Shown here: positions 11,236-23,200 of the stretch, one piece after another
Position numbering within the stretch: position 1 is the first letter of the stretch
Layout: every line of letters begins with the position of its first letter
DNA from: Tetmemena sp. SeJ-2015
Lineage: Eukaryota; Ciliophora; Spirotrichea; Sporadotrichida; Oxytrichidae
DNA: 64,000 nt
NCBI GenBank assembly: GCA_027382625.1
Contig: JAJKFJ010021078.1
Coordinates: 62,001-126,000, forward strand
Direction of reading: 5' to 3'
Translations under genes and position numbers: made by a program
Notes under the pieces: model-generated
What the model was told of the DNA's origin: nothing
The model's input: only the letters and a program-made list of their open reading frames with translations
Databases searched by the model: none

Positions 11236-14200
11236 TCAGTTGAAATTGCTCTGTGTGAGTCTCTGGTTGGAGGCCTTGATCTTGTCCTCGAACTCCCTCA
11301 TCTTGCTCTCCAGATCGTTCTTGTTCCTCTCTAGCCGCACTAGCTTGGCCTTGAACTCCTCTATTGATTCCTTCTTCCTCCTGACTGCAGAGGTCTCAGG
11401 TGGAGGTACCTCTGAAGTTCTAGCTCTTTGCTCTCTTATCGTTGGACAAGTCATTCATTGACAGAGATTCGTCACCGTTAGCTCCCTCTACAAGAGGATT
11501 CATGGCACTGATGTTGGGAGACTTGACTGCTGAGTTCTCCTTATTAGCTCTCTTTTAATCAAAGGGCCTCGTGTTAGCACTGTTATTCCTTATTGAACTG
11601 TAATAAGCTGGTCTTTTAAACAGCTGAGAGAGCTTTGTAGACTGGAACATCTCACTTAGGTTTTGCAATTTAGATCTGCCTCCTCCTCTGCTTGCAGTAT
11701 CAGAGACATCTCTCTTGTTCTCTGAGTAGGAGTACTTGGACTCTCTCTGGTCAGCTGACTTCTCTCTTTGCCTTTTGAATTATAAGCAATCAAAATTATT
11801 CCACAAGACTCTTATTAGAGTAGGGGCTTTGCACTTTCTTAGTCTAATTGGCCTCTATCCTGCTATTGAACATCTAGCTCATCTTGCCCACCAGTCCTCT
11901 CTCAGGTTGATTGGCTGGGTTAGAGTCACTTGCCTTCCTATTGGGAGTTCTCATTATCTGAAGCAACTTGTGGGCTGATTTGTTAAGTAGCTCTTCACTG
12001 AGCTTGATGTTCTGGTCTTAAATCTCTTGGACTACTGTCCTCTCTGGTCTCTGGAACCTGTTCATCCTATCATCCTGAATGCTTTGACTGAGCCCCTAAG
12101 ATAGCTTGGCCAAGAGCTTATTAAAAGTAATGTGCATGCGTATTGTTTTGGGAGGGTCCTGAGAACAACATTGAGGTGTTGACGTTTGAGAAGGTGTCAT
12201 TGGCGTCCTCCATTTCATCCTACTCAAACTGGTTGGTGTTAGAGTTCCTCCTCTTCTCAGCGGAGCGAGCTACAGCTGTTCTGATGTTCTGCTTGAGGAT
12301 GTCTCTGACGGTGCTGTTGGCGTCGTGTTAGTTGCTCTGTAAAGGACTCTAGCCCACTTTCTGCTTATTAGACTTCCTCACCCTTGTAGGACTGATCGAG
12401 TTGTTGCTTTGATTCAATAAAGCATAAATGAATTCTTAACAATTATTTAATATACAATTAAATTATAAAGAGTTAGATTCTAATTAAAATTTTATTATAT
12501 ATAATAAATTATAATCGATTGCTAAGGGAGGTCTTGAAGTGCAGATTCATTTGGTTGTCTCCAGTCTAGTTGTAGAGCTAGGAGTTCAAGAGTATCTGGT
12601 CGGTGGTGTTATTATTCTAATTGTTTGCGAAGCTCATGGTGCTCTCATTCACTCTCTCAAGTGGGAGAGACAAAAATAATTATATGCCTTTCATATTATA
12701 ATGATAAGACATGCTTGTTGTTTGTATTCTTAATGAGTTGGATATCAACCACAAGCTGCTTCAGCATGTTCATCTCCTTAGTGAGGTGTCGAACTTCCCA
12801 CTGTATTCTCCTTCTACCCCTTGAGCTCCTTGTTCTCAAGCTCTATCCTCAAATTTAATTCCTAAAGCTGAGCCTTTAACTACTCCGACTGCTACAATTT
12901 CACATCCTTCTCGTCCATCTAACTCCTTTACTCTTTCAAAGCAGATTCTAGGGCTTAGCACTTAGCGTTGAGATGCTAGATTTCTTTGTCCTTTACGTTT
13001 AACAAGAAATGCAGATCTTCTCTTTACTTCTTCTCATCTTGTAACTGAGACTGTAGAATTGCAACGAATGGCTGATTATCTACTTTCTCTTGAGAAGCAT
13101 CTCTTCTATTCTAGCGCTTTGGTGATTTAGATCTTCCTTTTTCTGCGCTCAACTATACCCCAACGTTTTTGCTGTTAGCAACTGGGGTCATCTCGATCAC
13201 TCTCTCCTCTGCTTCCTAGATCTTAAAGTCCTTAGAGAGCTTCCTCCCCTTTTTCTTAGACTGCATCTGCTTCTACATTTGCTAGTTAAGCAAGACCATC
13301 TGCTTTAATTACTCTCTCAATTAGTCATTGTCTCTTTTAATACCCTTGATGAGCTCATCTCTCAGCTCATTCTCTTTTTTCTCCTTCATGAGCATGTCCT
13401 CCATGAAATCTCTTTCTCTGCTCAATACTTTCTGAACAGTTATATCCAACTACTAAGGCCCAGTGCTTTGTGATTCCTAGATATTAAATTAAGATGAAAC
13501 ATTTATTAAAGATATGAGTATGGTTATGGGGAAGGGCAGAGAAGTCTAAGTTGGAGAGGTTCATCATCCTATGGTTCTGAGTTGCTGTGGACTTAGCAGA
13601 AGCAGATCTCTTGCGAGACAAGGACTTAGAAGATGTTTGGTACCTCTATCTTTGGCCACTTCTCTCTCCACTCCTGCCTCTGGACTCTTTCTTTTCCTTC
13701 TCTAGACAGCACTCTCTAGCTATTCTCCTCTTAACTTACTGCTTCTCTTGCAAGTTCTTTAAGTACTTTATTAACTCTAGAGTTTTAGTGAGAACTCAAA
13801 CCTGATTGAGTGTTGTAGTGGTATTGTTCCTTTATATATCAATATGCATTTAATATAAACTAAGCTAGCAATAATAGGCTTGATAGTTTTCCTTATCTAC
13901 TTTGGAGTAAGCACCCTCTGAGCTGGAAATGTTTAGATTCAAAGGCAGCTAAGAATAGTTCTAAGAAAGATTTTGTGGCATTTACTAATAAGAGTAGTGC
14001 CTATCTAGAGTGTCAGCTTCATTTTCTTAGCGATAGGCTCATTTTAAGTGTTTTAGAATCTGTATTGCTGCTCCTACAATTACTATTGCTGCAAGTCCAA
14101 TCCTCCATGCTAAGTAGGATAAGTTCTTGGGTCAAAATTGTTCTAGTAGTAGAAGTTATGCTCATGGGATGATGATGCTTCAACAGCTGAGCTATAAAAT

Positions 14201-16154
14201 TAGAGAAGAGTTAATTATCATAATATGATTGAGCTTTTATGAAAAGATAAATGCGATACCCCAGGAAGAGATCCTGAGTTGTTGTTAGTTGCAGGCTTTA
14301 GAATTTAATTCGCTACTGCTGACTGATTCTAAACATCACCTTGAGGCTTCTAATCCTTGGTTTCACCTATGGCAATTGCAAAAGAGCCACCACACGCTAT
14401 CTTCAAGACCTTCTTATTTCTCAGATGAACGATATGGTGAGGGTACTTTCTAGTTTCGTAATCGCCAAGTCCAAGTTCACCCTTGGAATTTGCGCCCCAG
14501 GTCCACACAGTACCATCTTCATGCAAAGCTGCTCCAAACTATCCTCCAATGCCTTACATCGATCACCACTGGGTCCATCAAAGGTTTAGGCTCAAACAGC
14601 TATCCGAAAGCTCCCGTTCCCCAGCAAACCAGCTGCCCCCCAGATGTTAAAGCACTTGGATGATGACGAGCAGAAAGTTTAACTATGCTATAGTGGATAG
14701 ACAAATTTTATATGGTAAATGAATTATAGAGAGTGAGGTTATCTTTGTCGGAATATCTCTTCTCTGAATATCATGATTACCTATACCAGCTGTCCGAAAG
14801 AGTTATCTCCCATGGAATAGACATTCCCCCTTAGTTAAAAAGTAGGAGTTAAATAGGTGGCTTCAACTTGACATACTTCTTCTCTTGAAAAGCCTTAGTC
14901 TACTTATCTGGGCTCGAACTCTATCATGTCATTAGGTCTGTGGCTTTGAATACCAAGCTGTCCAAACTCATTTGAGCCACAGCTATAAACTGTTCCCTGA
15001 TCTAAATGGATTAGGCTTTTTAATGTCTTACTTGTCAGGAATAGAGTGTGCATGCCTCCACAAGAGACTGAGGTAATCTTCACGTCTCTTTAGATGAAAA
15101 ATTCAATCAGTGTTGGAAGGACCCCTTAAGAAATTCCCAGAGTGTCATTTAATAAAAATATTTTTGACTTGAGCTGGCATTCTACCGATGCCCAATTACC
15201 CAAATTCAAACTATCCCCAGCCGAAGCACATGCCATCTCTAGTTACACAGGCCGTGTGATTCCAGCCGCAGCTAATTTGAATTACTTCATAGTTAATGAG
15301 AGAGTCAACAAGCTTGGGGGTGCTGGAGTACTCACCTTGAATCACTGACGGTTGAGACAGAGTATTGCTTTTGAAAGGATTTGACACACTCCCGTAGTCT
15401 TGGTTTTACATTATTGAGTTCTAAGCTACTGAGCCGAGCTTTACACCAAGCTTTTAGAACTATTGATAACAAATTTACACTTCATTCTTTAGTGATATTT
15501 GTATAATGGATATATTTAATCAATAATTGTTGCCCATTGAGTAAACATGGCCCGTCTATGTTATAAGGCAAGCATGGTCTTCACCACAAGCCACATCTCT
15601 TATTTTAGTTTAGAAAGTAAACTATATGAACTCTTTTATTCTAACACTAAGAAATATTCATCTAAAATAGATTACAAGACTTTGGCAAAGGTAGTCTTCT
15701 TTACTCTTATCCACTTTCCTAATTGTGATTAGATCTGTTGGAGGCATGATCCCCGAAGGCAGCTGAGTTCAAAGTATTTTAGGAGTTTTAGTTCTGGTAC
15801 TTATGAGCCAAGCCCAGCTATCCATACTCATCATTTCCCCACACGTAAATTTCAGTGTACTACACCAAAATTAATTCTTAGAATTATTAAAGCATAACTA
15901 CTTCTTTTAATTCTATCTTTAATCTGCTTCTAGCTTTTAATTCTGCTATTATGGCTGAGTCTGATTGAGCTATTGATGACTTTATGCAGAGGAGGCATAG
16001 CTCTAATCCACAATTGGATACTGAAATTGTAAACTGCTCCTGAAAGGGTCGCTCATGTAAGCTTGCCCGTTGCATAGCTCTAAGGGTGCATCATCTGCTC
16101 TTCATAAGGTTTAAAGTTGTTGTAGCTCAACTGGCCATGGCTTTGAAATTTCAT
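11236..16154 (-). CDS. RCC1-repeat and coiled-coil protein
   Basis: N-terminal RCC1-type beta-propeller followed by Gln-rich linkers and a long coiled coil. RCC1 blades are visible as YVWGNDEYGQLGL (about 15800-15840), MCFGWGQFEFGQLGIG (about 15190-15230), YSCGSNEFGQLGI (about 14950), VYSMGDNSFGQL (about 14800), LVCWGTGAFGQL (about 14610) and TVWTWGANSKGELGLG (about 14490). Cys-Gly-Gly/Trp signatures such as SCGWNHTACV lie between them. RCC1 propellers act as exchange factors or interaction platforms; which applies here is unknown. The C-terminal half has blocks such as EELLNKSAHKLLQIM and KAKLVRLERNKNDLESKM, ending at TGA 11236-11238. Start MKFQSHGQLSYN at 16154. At least six exact IESs and several unresolved ones (notably about 15450-15740 and 15860-16055) interrupt it. 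This is the most IES-rich gene of the window. Confidence 0.85.
11783..11798. other. IES, 16 bp, pointer AATTA
   Basis: AATTA at 11778-11782 and 11794-11798. Excision joins minus-strand KSLVEQF to KRQREKSADQ. Otherwise the frame ends in TGA right after VEQF. Confidence 0.82.
12130..12142. other. IES, 13 bp, pointer GTA
   Basis: GTA at 12127-12129 and 12140-12142. Excision shifts frame by one and joins minus-strand GPSQNNTF to NKLLAKLSQGLS. The 3-bp pointer makes this weaker than the longer ones. Confidence 0.68.
12409..12523. other. IES, 115 bp, pointer TTGCT
   Basis: TTGCT at 12404-12408 and 12519-12523. Excision joins minus-strand HFKTSLSN to NSISPTRVRK in frame. The insert is strongly AT-rich and codes low-complexity text in every frame. 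Confidence 0.86.
12799..12811. other. IES, 13 bp, pointer TCC
   Basis: TCC at 12796-12798 and 12809-12811. Excision moves the minus-strand coiled coil from ...LKGQK into EVRHLTKEMNMLKQ. Otherwise the frame runs to TGA. Confidence 0.68.
13485..13515. other. IES, 31 bp, pointer AGATAT
   Basis: AGATAT at 13479-13484 and 13510-13515. Excision joins minus-strand FSALPHNHTHI to QESQSTGPQQLDIT in frame. Confidence 0.86.
14194..14235. other. IES, 42 bp, pointer TGAGCT
   Basis: TGAGCT at 14188-14193 and 14230-14235. Excision joins minus-strand PGVSHLSFHKSS to AVEASSSHEHNFY, linking the RCC1 part of the gene to the Gln-rich part. Confidence 0.86.
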
Positions 16155-16263
16155 GTTTTAGATTTAATTTTTCAAATTATTCAAGAATTAAACTGTTTAA
16201 AATGATAAGTAAAATCGTTATGATATTAAAAAGTACAGGATTAAAATGCTACATGTTCCAGAA

Positions 16264-17069
16264 TCAGTTGATTCTCTTGATATTGGCTTTATCATTCATT
16301 ATAAGTTTAGCCCCCTAGCAGACTCTCTGCATGTCAATAGCCAGCCATTTCACTGTAAAAGCATTTATATAAATTGTGCTTACATATGTCGTTGTTTTCA
16401 TAGACCATCCTCTCGTACATTTCGAAAGTAATCACATCCCCTGGAGGAATAGGTTCCTTATGCTTGCCAGTATTATCTACCTCCTTCTCGCCGTTCTTTG
16501 CTTAGTCTGCCCCTTTCTAAGCAACAGTTTCATCAGGGCTGTCGCTCTTGAATCTCTTCAAATCTCTGAAGGTGTCTTCTACTATCTCTTAGACCACCTC
16601 ATCAGGCAAGTCACATGTACCCAGTCCTTAAATTGCATCCCTCAGTATCTCTATAATGGTTTCTTTCTTGACAAAGCCTTTCTCCTTAGGATCATAGATT
16701 TTGAAAGACAGCTTGATCTGCTTGTCGATGGTTTCATTTAGGAAGGTGGCAAAAGCGATTATGAACTCCCTGAAATTAATCACCTTATCGTCGTTGGTAT
16801 CGAATATTTTGAACAAGTTCTGGGCGTAGATTCCCGAAGGGCGGAGGCCCACCGCCTGACAAAATTCCTCATAGTCTATGACTCCGTCGTCTCTCTGTGC
16901 TTTCGCAAGTTGATTGAAGTAAAGGTACAGATCATTTATCTCCTCCTGCGTGAAAGTAGACACCTTAGAGAACTCCACTAATAGAATGTAAGGAGAGAAG
17001 TTAGAATGGATGAAGGTTACAAAGTTCGTTGGACTTGAGGCATTTGATCTTTGTGTTTGAGACTCCCAT
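16264..17069 (-). CDS. EF-hand calcium-binding protein, probably N-myristoylated
   Basis: Start MGVSNTKIKCLKSNEL at 17069 fits an N-myristoylation signal (Gly2, small residue at 6). A GT-AG intron at 16978-17020 joins it to LEFSKVSTFTQEEINDL. A second intron at 16353-16383 joins YENNDI to LKWLAIDMQRV. One canonical EF loop, DTNDDKVINFRE (about 16760-16795), has Asp/Asn/Asp at positions 1, 3, 5 and Glu at 12. Loops before (RDDGVIDYEE) and after (DPKEKGFVKK) are degenerate. The layout resembles calcineurin-B/neuronal-calcium-sensor proteins, which bind membranes and regulate kinases or phosphatases in response to calcium. After the EF region is a charged linker rich in Lys, Glu and Pro. About 245 residues; TGA at 16264-16266, just upstream of the RCC1 gene's start on the same strand. 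Confidence 0.85.
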
Positions 17070-17194
17070 CAAAGTTATAACTTTTTATTAAATCAAATTA
17101 AATACTCTCTCAAATGCAGATCACTTTTTTACTTCAAATGAAATAAAATTAAATCAATAGGCCACCTTATAATAAATCGCATCAAACATGAGTA

Positions 17195-18437
17195 ATGTCG
17201 TCAATCCTGCGAGAAAGATATCGCAACCACATTTTTAAAATACAAACATCTAAGAAAGAGCAATATAAGGAAGTAGTTGGCTTTTAAATAAACACCTTTG
17301 ATGAGACTGCTTGCATTTTAGAGAAAGATTCATTTGTAAATTCAAAGTGTTATATAATAATTTTTTAGGAGGAGAAACTATATAAGTTGATTAAGTAGTG
17401 CAGATCCCATCCTAAATATATCCTGCAATAATTGAACACTAAAAATGAAAGCATTCAGAATAAGATCAAAAGCATTCACTTTGGAAACATCGAACAAAAA
17501 TGTAAGATAAATATCCTTGCCCCCTTCTCTTAATTATTAGTGTCGCTTTAACTTTTAGTGTAGAGAAATTACAATCTGAGCAGACTGCATTCCATAGAGC
17601 AAGTTATAATTTCGAGCAGCTTTTAAAAGAGCATGAGGGGCTAACGTCAGTAAATATCTCCTTCTGCCTCACAAAGGCTGCTCGGGATCTGGCTTGCGAG
17701 ATCGGCCAACTTTCAGTCTTAGTTTAAAATTAGAAGAGCATGAACAATCAAAGGAAGAGCGCCTTCTCTAGAAGAAGTTCTAACCTCTATGAGAGGAGCT
17801 AAAATGAGCGGGCAATCTCTTCTTCCTTTTACTCTTAGACCTACGAGTAAAGGTAACTGATCAAGGAACGGCTTAGTTATAAGCATATTAAAAAATACTG
17901 CATGGATAAAAAAAGCTTTTCCTAACTAGAAGAACTTATAGTATATGAAACTGACGATCCACTTACTGCTCTTGCTAAGATAATGACAGAAATGAGTAGT
18001 CTTCGTATTCTTATGGACCAAAATTGTAGAGTAGTCGGGCTTGCACACGGTGTCCATAATGCTCTCAAGCACTGCATAGTTTTAATTTTCACTGATAAGC
18101 TAAAAGAAAACCCAAATTTTCTAGAAAATAAAACCCGCAAAGTGGACTCTAAATTTAGGATTGAGTCTAAGTTGTTAGTGAAGAGAGAAGTTACATCCAA
18201 TGAAATAGAGGATCATGGTCTAGAAAGTTTGGCTAGACATATGCTTAGTATATCTAAGAAGCTCAAATCTTATCAATATGCAGAAATGATTGATAGTTAA
18301 GCTAAGACTAGCAGTCTCATTCGAAGAGATAAATTCTAGGAGTACGTTTGAAGAACGAAATAATGAGCAAGCAGAAAATAATAGACCAAGTCTATATATA
18401 ATTTCCATAATAGAATGGTATTTTTATAAGTCTATGA
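17195..18437 (+). CDS. Unrecognised protein, about 360 residues
   Basis: Start MSSILRERYRNHIFKIQ at 17195. GT-AG introns lie at about 17335-17370 and 17502-17540. A long uninterrupted frame follows, with blocks EQLLKEHEGLTSVNIS, ESLARHMLSISKKLKSYQ and VVGLAHGVHNALKHCIVLIF. The product is mostly helical-looking and basic; I recognise no domain. The simplest reading stops at TGA 18349-18351. Two direct-repeat inserts nearby (10 bp with AGC, 40 bp with AAGTCTAT) suggest that the germline frame continues through SFEEINSRSTFEERNNEQ and stops at TGA 18435-18437 once the inserts are removed. I prefer the longer model. Confidence 0.7.
18396..18435. other. IES, 40 bp, pointer AAGTCTAT (8 bp)
   Basis: AAGTCTAT at 18388-18395 and 18428-18435. 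Excision makes the frame read ...ENNRPSL then TGA, so the stop is assembled at the junction. The insert is very AT-rich. Confidence 0.75.
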
Positions 18438-18510
18438 ACGTTTGAGATCTTATTAAATTCTTAGACTTTCTTCAATTTTATCTTTAAAGTTTTAAGTTTA
18501 GTGATAATTA

Positions 18511-20765
18511 GAGGATTGCCTTTCAGTGAGGAAATTCGATCAAGTCATAAGACCATACCAGACAAGAGTATTGAAGCACGAAGAAATAAAGATGAGTCTC
18601 TCCTAATTGAAGAAGAAAATATTTGAGAGCAATATATCCCTGTCTCAGTTCTTTGATATTTGCTCTTTGTAAGAGCAGAATTAGAATCTTTCCCTCAGCT
18701 AGATAAGAATGACTCAGTTCATCAAGGTTTAAACAAAAGAGGATGAGTAGCTGAAGAGACTCATCACTTAGAATAGTAGTTTACTAAATGGCTTTTCTAA
18801 TCATAAGTAGGGTTAGAAGAGAGATAGTGGAAGAGAAAAGCAAATCCTAATGTTAATAATTTGAAGAACGAAATAGTTACTATGGATTAATTTCTAAAGG
18901 GACTTTATAGTATAGACATTCAAATTCCCTTTAGGAGAATTCAATTAAACAATTTGTGGGTTTAGAATCACCAAAGGAAGATACATTAGCAAGGAGGACT
19001 TTATGAGAGTTATGAACTCAGTTCAAATAACCTAAGAGAAAGCAGTTTCGCCAAAGAAAGATCAAGAACAACCAGGTTTAAGGCCTGCCAGAAGTTTAAA
19101 GCTTACTAAAGCAAGATAGGATTCTTAATAAAGCTAAAAGGTCACTTAATAAAAAGGAGAGAATTTGCTTAACAATTTTCAAAAGATGAAACAGCAAGCA
19201 GTCTAAATCAAAAGCTTCTTCGAAACCTAAGTTGATAACAGAAGTGAACTATAACACAAAGCAAGTGCTGTGGTATTAGGCAAATTCGATAGAGAAGTTC
19301 TTTCCAAGCAAATTAGTGAGGTTACTCTTCATCAGCTGGAAATACAAAAATCATCACCACCTCAATCAGTAAAGAGGTACAACACTAGGCCACCATCAGC
19401 AACCAGCCCTATCAAACTCACAGATCAGAAATCATTTATGGACAAACTTTCCAATCCAATCCTTATGCGGCACTAATGACTATGTGCGGATAAACTCCAT
19501 GTAATCTATTAATTCAAAGAGATCCTTATCAAACTTTAAACTTAATCTGGAGCCTCAGAAAGTTTTCGATAACGAGGCAATTTAAATACAAAATTTGATA
19601 GGATTAGTCAACATTTAAGACTTAAACAAAGAAGTACTTCAGATAAATCAGTAATAGAACGGCGGTCATCATATCCATTCAAATCAGAGTCCTGAAGCAA
19701 AGAAACCAAATGAGTTCAAAACTTTTGATAGTCCTAACATCTTAAATGATTACTGCACTTAATAAAAATTCGTAAAGCAGAGAAGACCGTAGTCTTCATA
19801 TGCTAATTTATAGAGAAGAACCAATCTATTTCAAAACTAAAAGAACTTTGGAGGATTATAATCTTAGTTGAGTTACAATCCAGAGTCTGAATAAATCAAG
19901 AATGAAAATTAGGGTCAAACTTTAATTCAAAATAGGATAGGGAGTAAAAAAACGACATTTTTATTTTCTTTCAAAACTTATAGCTTGGCAGAAATATGGT
20001 TTATAAAAGGTAGTTTAAAATTTATTTAAAAATATATTAATTTTTTCCTCCTTAAAATCTCTCAATATCATCACTACAGTTGACTGAAGATTTAGTATCT
20101 TTGAATAATCCCCACGAATAATCTTAAAAGTTCTTAAAGACGAGAGCTCTTAATTCAGTACTAGAAGCCAGGAATTTATCTCGATCACCTAGCAAGTTGC
20201 TAAAGAGAGCTAAAGATTTGATAGAATTATAGAGTGGACTAAAATTAGATCCTCATTTCAAAGAGGCTAAATAGGGAAGAGTTTTAGAGTGTGAAATATT
20301 CAATGGGCCTGGCGCCATTCACGATAAGATAGGAACTCTCTAGAAAGATGGAATAGTTGAGATAACTGCTCGAACTGAAGACGGCTCTTGGCTTTAAATC
20401 AAGCTCTAAAACTTAATAGGCTGGACTCAAGCCTCTAAGGTTGATTTTGTGGTGAGTAGGGAAGTCTACTCATAATTTGATAAGACTATGCACCAAGTAC
20501 TCAAGTAAAAGAGACCCTATACAGTAAAACAAGAAATCGCAGTCAGGAAAGAACCCTCCATCTCCTCTGAAATAGCTTTCTAAGTTAAAGTCAACGAAAA
20601 AGTATTCCTAAAAGGCAAAGATGCTTCTGGAGAATGGACTTAACTTAAATTCAAGGGTACAAGTATTCATAAATTTTATATATTTATCTTCATTATTTAT
20701 ATTATATAATTTGATTACAAATATAAGAGAGTAAGAGCAAATCATTTTCAATTTTAGAATATATG
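18511..20765 (+). CDS. Basic linker protein with C-terminal SH3-like domains
   Basis: The first coding block after an apparent acceptor near 18510 reads EDCLSVRKFDQVIRPYQTRV, then MSLSQLKKKIFESNISLSQF. A second block FRITKGRYISKEDFMRVMN (about 18965-19020) has EF-hand-like spacing but no clear loop. The middle (19030-19950) is Lys/Ser/Gln/Asn-rich. The end contains SH3b-like text, GTLQKDGIVEITARTEDGSW and LQIKLQNLIGWTQASKV (about 20330-20445), and a second, shorter repeat beginning EIAFQVKVNEKVFLKGKD. SH3-like domains usually bind peptides or cell-surface polymers; the role here is unknown. The start codon was not found, and the joint at 19930-20130 and the C-terminus after 20660 are unresolved. 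A 19-bp IES is mapped at 19471-19489. Confidence 0.65.
19471..19489. other. IES, 19 bp, pointer TGCGG
   Basis: TGCGG at 19466-19470 and 19485-19489. Excision joins KLSNPILM to RINSMQSINSKRSL. Unexcised, the frame ends at TGA two codons later. Confidence 0.86.
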
Positions 20766-22402
20766 AACAAAAGTAAATTATAAATTACTAATTTCATTAA
20801 AATTTATTGAGTAATAACAAATCAGTATATGGCTGGATATAAACTAAGCTGAATCATTCTTCACTCTTTTCTGACAAATGAAATATAAGAACGTTGAAAA
20901 GTATCAATTCCTTTAGTTTATATATTTCATTGAATGGATTTTGAAATATTGAAAGGAAATATTTTGAATGAAAATGATTTCATTATAAAGTAGTAAGATT
21001 TAAATAGAAGCGATGGATTTATATTAATTGATCCATTTTAAAACAAATTAAGATAAGTTTGAAGGTTTATGGTTACTCGCACTTAAAAATGCGAAATTTT
21101 GTGTTTTCAATGCTCCATTCCAGGCTCATTTAATGAAAGGGTACAAACCCAGCGATTTAAGTAAACTAAAGGATACTTGTACCTAAAGAGATATTTTTTA
21201 AAAATCTCATTGCTGTTCTTCATCTTAATAGCTAAAAGTCTCTACAAATATCACTAAAACATTTAATGAAAATTACAAATTCGTAGTGTATTCTTTTTAT
21301 ATTTTTAGGCCCTTGCTTAAACTGAAATTTAACTTTCATTGATACTTATTTTGCATCTTTGGTAGGGCAGATATTTTCTGCAAGGATTCAAAATCTTTAT
21401 TCTAACTACTATAAGCTAATTATCAAATAAAGATGAATTAATTTTAAACAAATTCTCAATTATATTTGAATTTAAAATCATTTATCTCACATCCTTCTAT
21501 AATTTTAAGGATATTATTTTAATAGTCTATTTTATATTGAGAAATTAGAATATTTATATTGTTACTTACAATTTTTCTTCAAAATTAAAGTTGAATTATA
21601 TTGAAATAACTCTGAATGTATCAAGAGTTTAAATCTAAAACTGCTCAGTGAATAATTTTTGAAGTGCTGTTGATTTAAATATAGAAAGGCTATTTTCTTG
21701 AATTATTGATCAATACTTTGGAATTTTAATAAATTGATTCAATTTCTATAGACTCGATAATTTATAATTGGGTGGGATTGAGACTCCAGTGTTTTTTAGT
21801 ACTTCGGACACAAAATGAATGCAATTATTCTAAGTAAGATCATATTAAGGGTTATGATTTTCGCATGCTTGCACAAATTATTTCAGAGTACTATCCATAT
21901 TCGTAAATTTAACTATTTCTTGGGCCTTTTGTTTCGACAAAAGATGGAAGCAATCTTTTTTCTCCTTCAAAAACATTTACTTTCCATTAGTTGTTAAATG
22001 AGCGAGAATATATAAAGTTGTATCTTTGTGCTTTTAAAACCAAAAGAAAAGCTTAAAAAATAACAAGAATAAAATATGTAAAGATTAAATTATACAAAGG
22101 AACATAATTTTCAATTTGTAAGAATTATAACGATAAGCAAGATATTCAATTTTTATATTAAAATTCTTCCAGAAACCTATTAAATTTCTAAACTTAAATT
22201 GATATCAAAGTTTAAATGGTGACTCAATATCCTTTTATCAAATCACTCAGTAACAAAATGATTCACCATATAATTCCTTGATTATTGATTCTTAATTGTA
22301 TAAATTAATGAATAATTACAGCCATAGTCTGATCTTTTAAGAGGCCTTATCATTATCCAATATGAAACTAACTCATTTAATAACTTAATAACTCTTGCTA
22401 AG
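20766..22402. other. AT-rich stretch without recognisable genes
   Basis: About 1.6 kb of high A+T sequence with stops in all frames under the ciliate code. The one small standard-code frame (21815-21997) lacks coding texture. Probably intergenic and possibly germline-limited. Confidence 0.55.
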
Positions 22403-23200
22403 TCAAGATTTGGCAACTTATATCCTTATCGCACTTTAATCTCTATCTCTATTTTAATAATTGACTAAGTTCAGTCCTATTATAGTGCCTTCCTTTGGAG
22501 GAGATTATTTCAACTCTATCTCTTTGACTTGCAACTCGCCTATGTCTTCATCTTGACTTGCTTCCATCACATCCCGAATCTCAACTTATTTACTCCTATC
22601 CTATTTTGATACTCCTATCTCTGTTCCTATTTTAGACCCTGCTCTGTCAAAGTTGAAAATAGAACTTGACTTTGGATGGAAGTTTGCAATCTCATCTCAG
22701 AGAGCAACTACTGGAGGGAGCTTTAGCCAAAGCTTGGATATGTGGCTTGTCTTTGTATCAAGTTTAGTGTCGTCCAAAGGAACAGATATACCTGAGGTGC
22801 CCTTCAAATGACTTTCAAAGTTTATGAGAGTAGTTCTGTCCTTCTTAAAGTTGTTCCAAGCATAGGCAGTGCTACGCACTCTACTGAAGAGAGGCATCAC
22901 TTTTACTCGGCCTTAGGTCTGGTATTGAAATAGGAAACAACTTTTAGAAAGATAGATTTCAGGTTATATCTATGCTCTATCTAACCTTTAATAGGCTTTA
23001 GGAAGGTGAATATAGATGTAAACATGATTGATAAGAACAACAGCAAATTGAAGAACATTCTTTAAGTTTTTGTCCCTCGCTTCTCTCAAAATTCTCAGTT
23101 TATTCGCGAACTCAAGACCTATCTCTTCCTTCTTTACAAGGGATTCGTAAGGGAAGATCTTGTAAGCATACTCTTCTTGTATGATAGTGTCTCTTTGCTT
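22403..23200 (-). CDS. Unrecognised protein gene abutting a transposase remnant
   Basis: An open minus-strand frame runs from about 23200 (EEYAYKIFPYESLVKKEE, FANKLRILREARDKNLKN) through MPLFSRVRSTAYAWNNFKK and the tail EASQDEDIGELQVKEIELK to TGA 22403-22405. Under the ciliate code it is open for almost 800 bp except for one TGA, which the 18-bp IES at 22690-22707 removes. No family is recognised. The N-terminal boundary is unclear because the frame begins where the adjacent transposase sequence loses homology. The start may therefore be MFTSIFTFLKPIKG at 23025 in another frame, MPLFSRVRS near 22897, or further upstream. Confidence 0.55.
22690..22707. other. IES, 18 bp, pointer GCAA
   Basis: GCAA at 22686-22689 and 22704-22707. 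The insert has a length divisible by three but contains an in-frame TGA on the minus strand. Excision joins WLKLPPVVAN to FHPKSSSIFNFD. Confidence 0.84.

Noticed and set aside
15547..15732. Plus-strand 61-residue frame
   Set aside because: Lies in an insert between two RCC1 blades of the minus-strand gene; no coding texture beyond the open frame.
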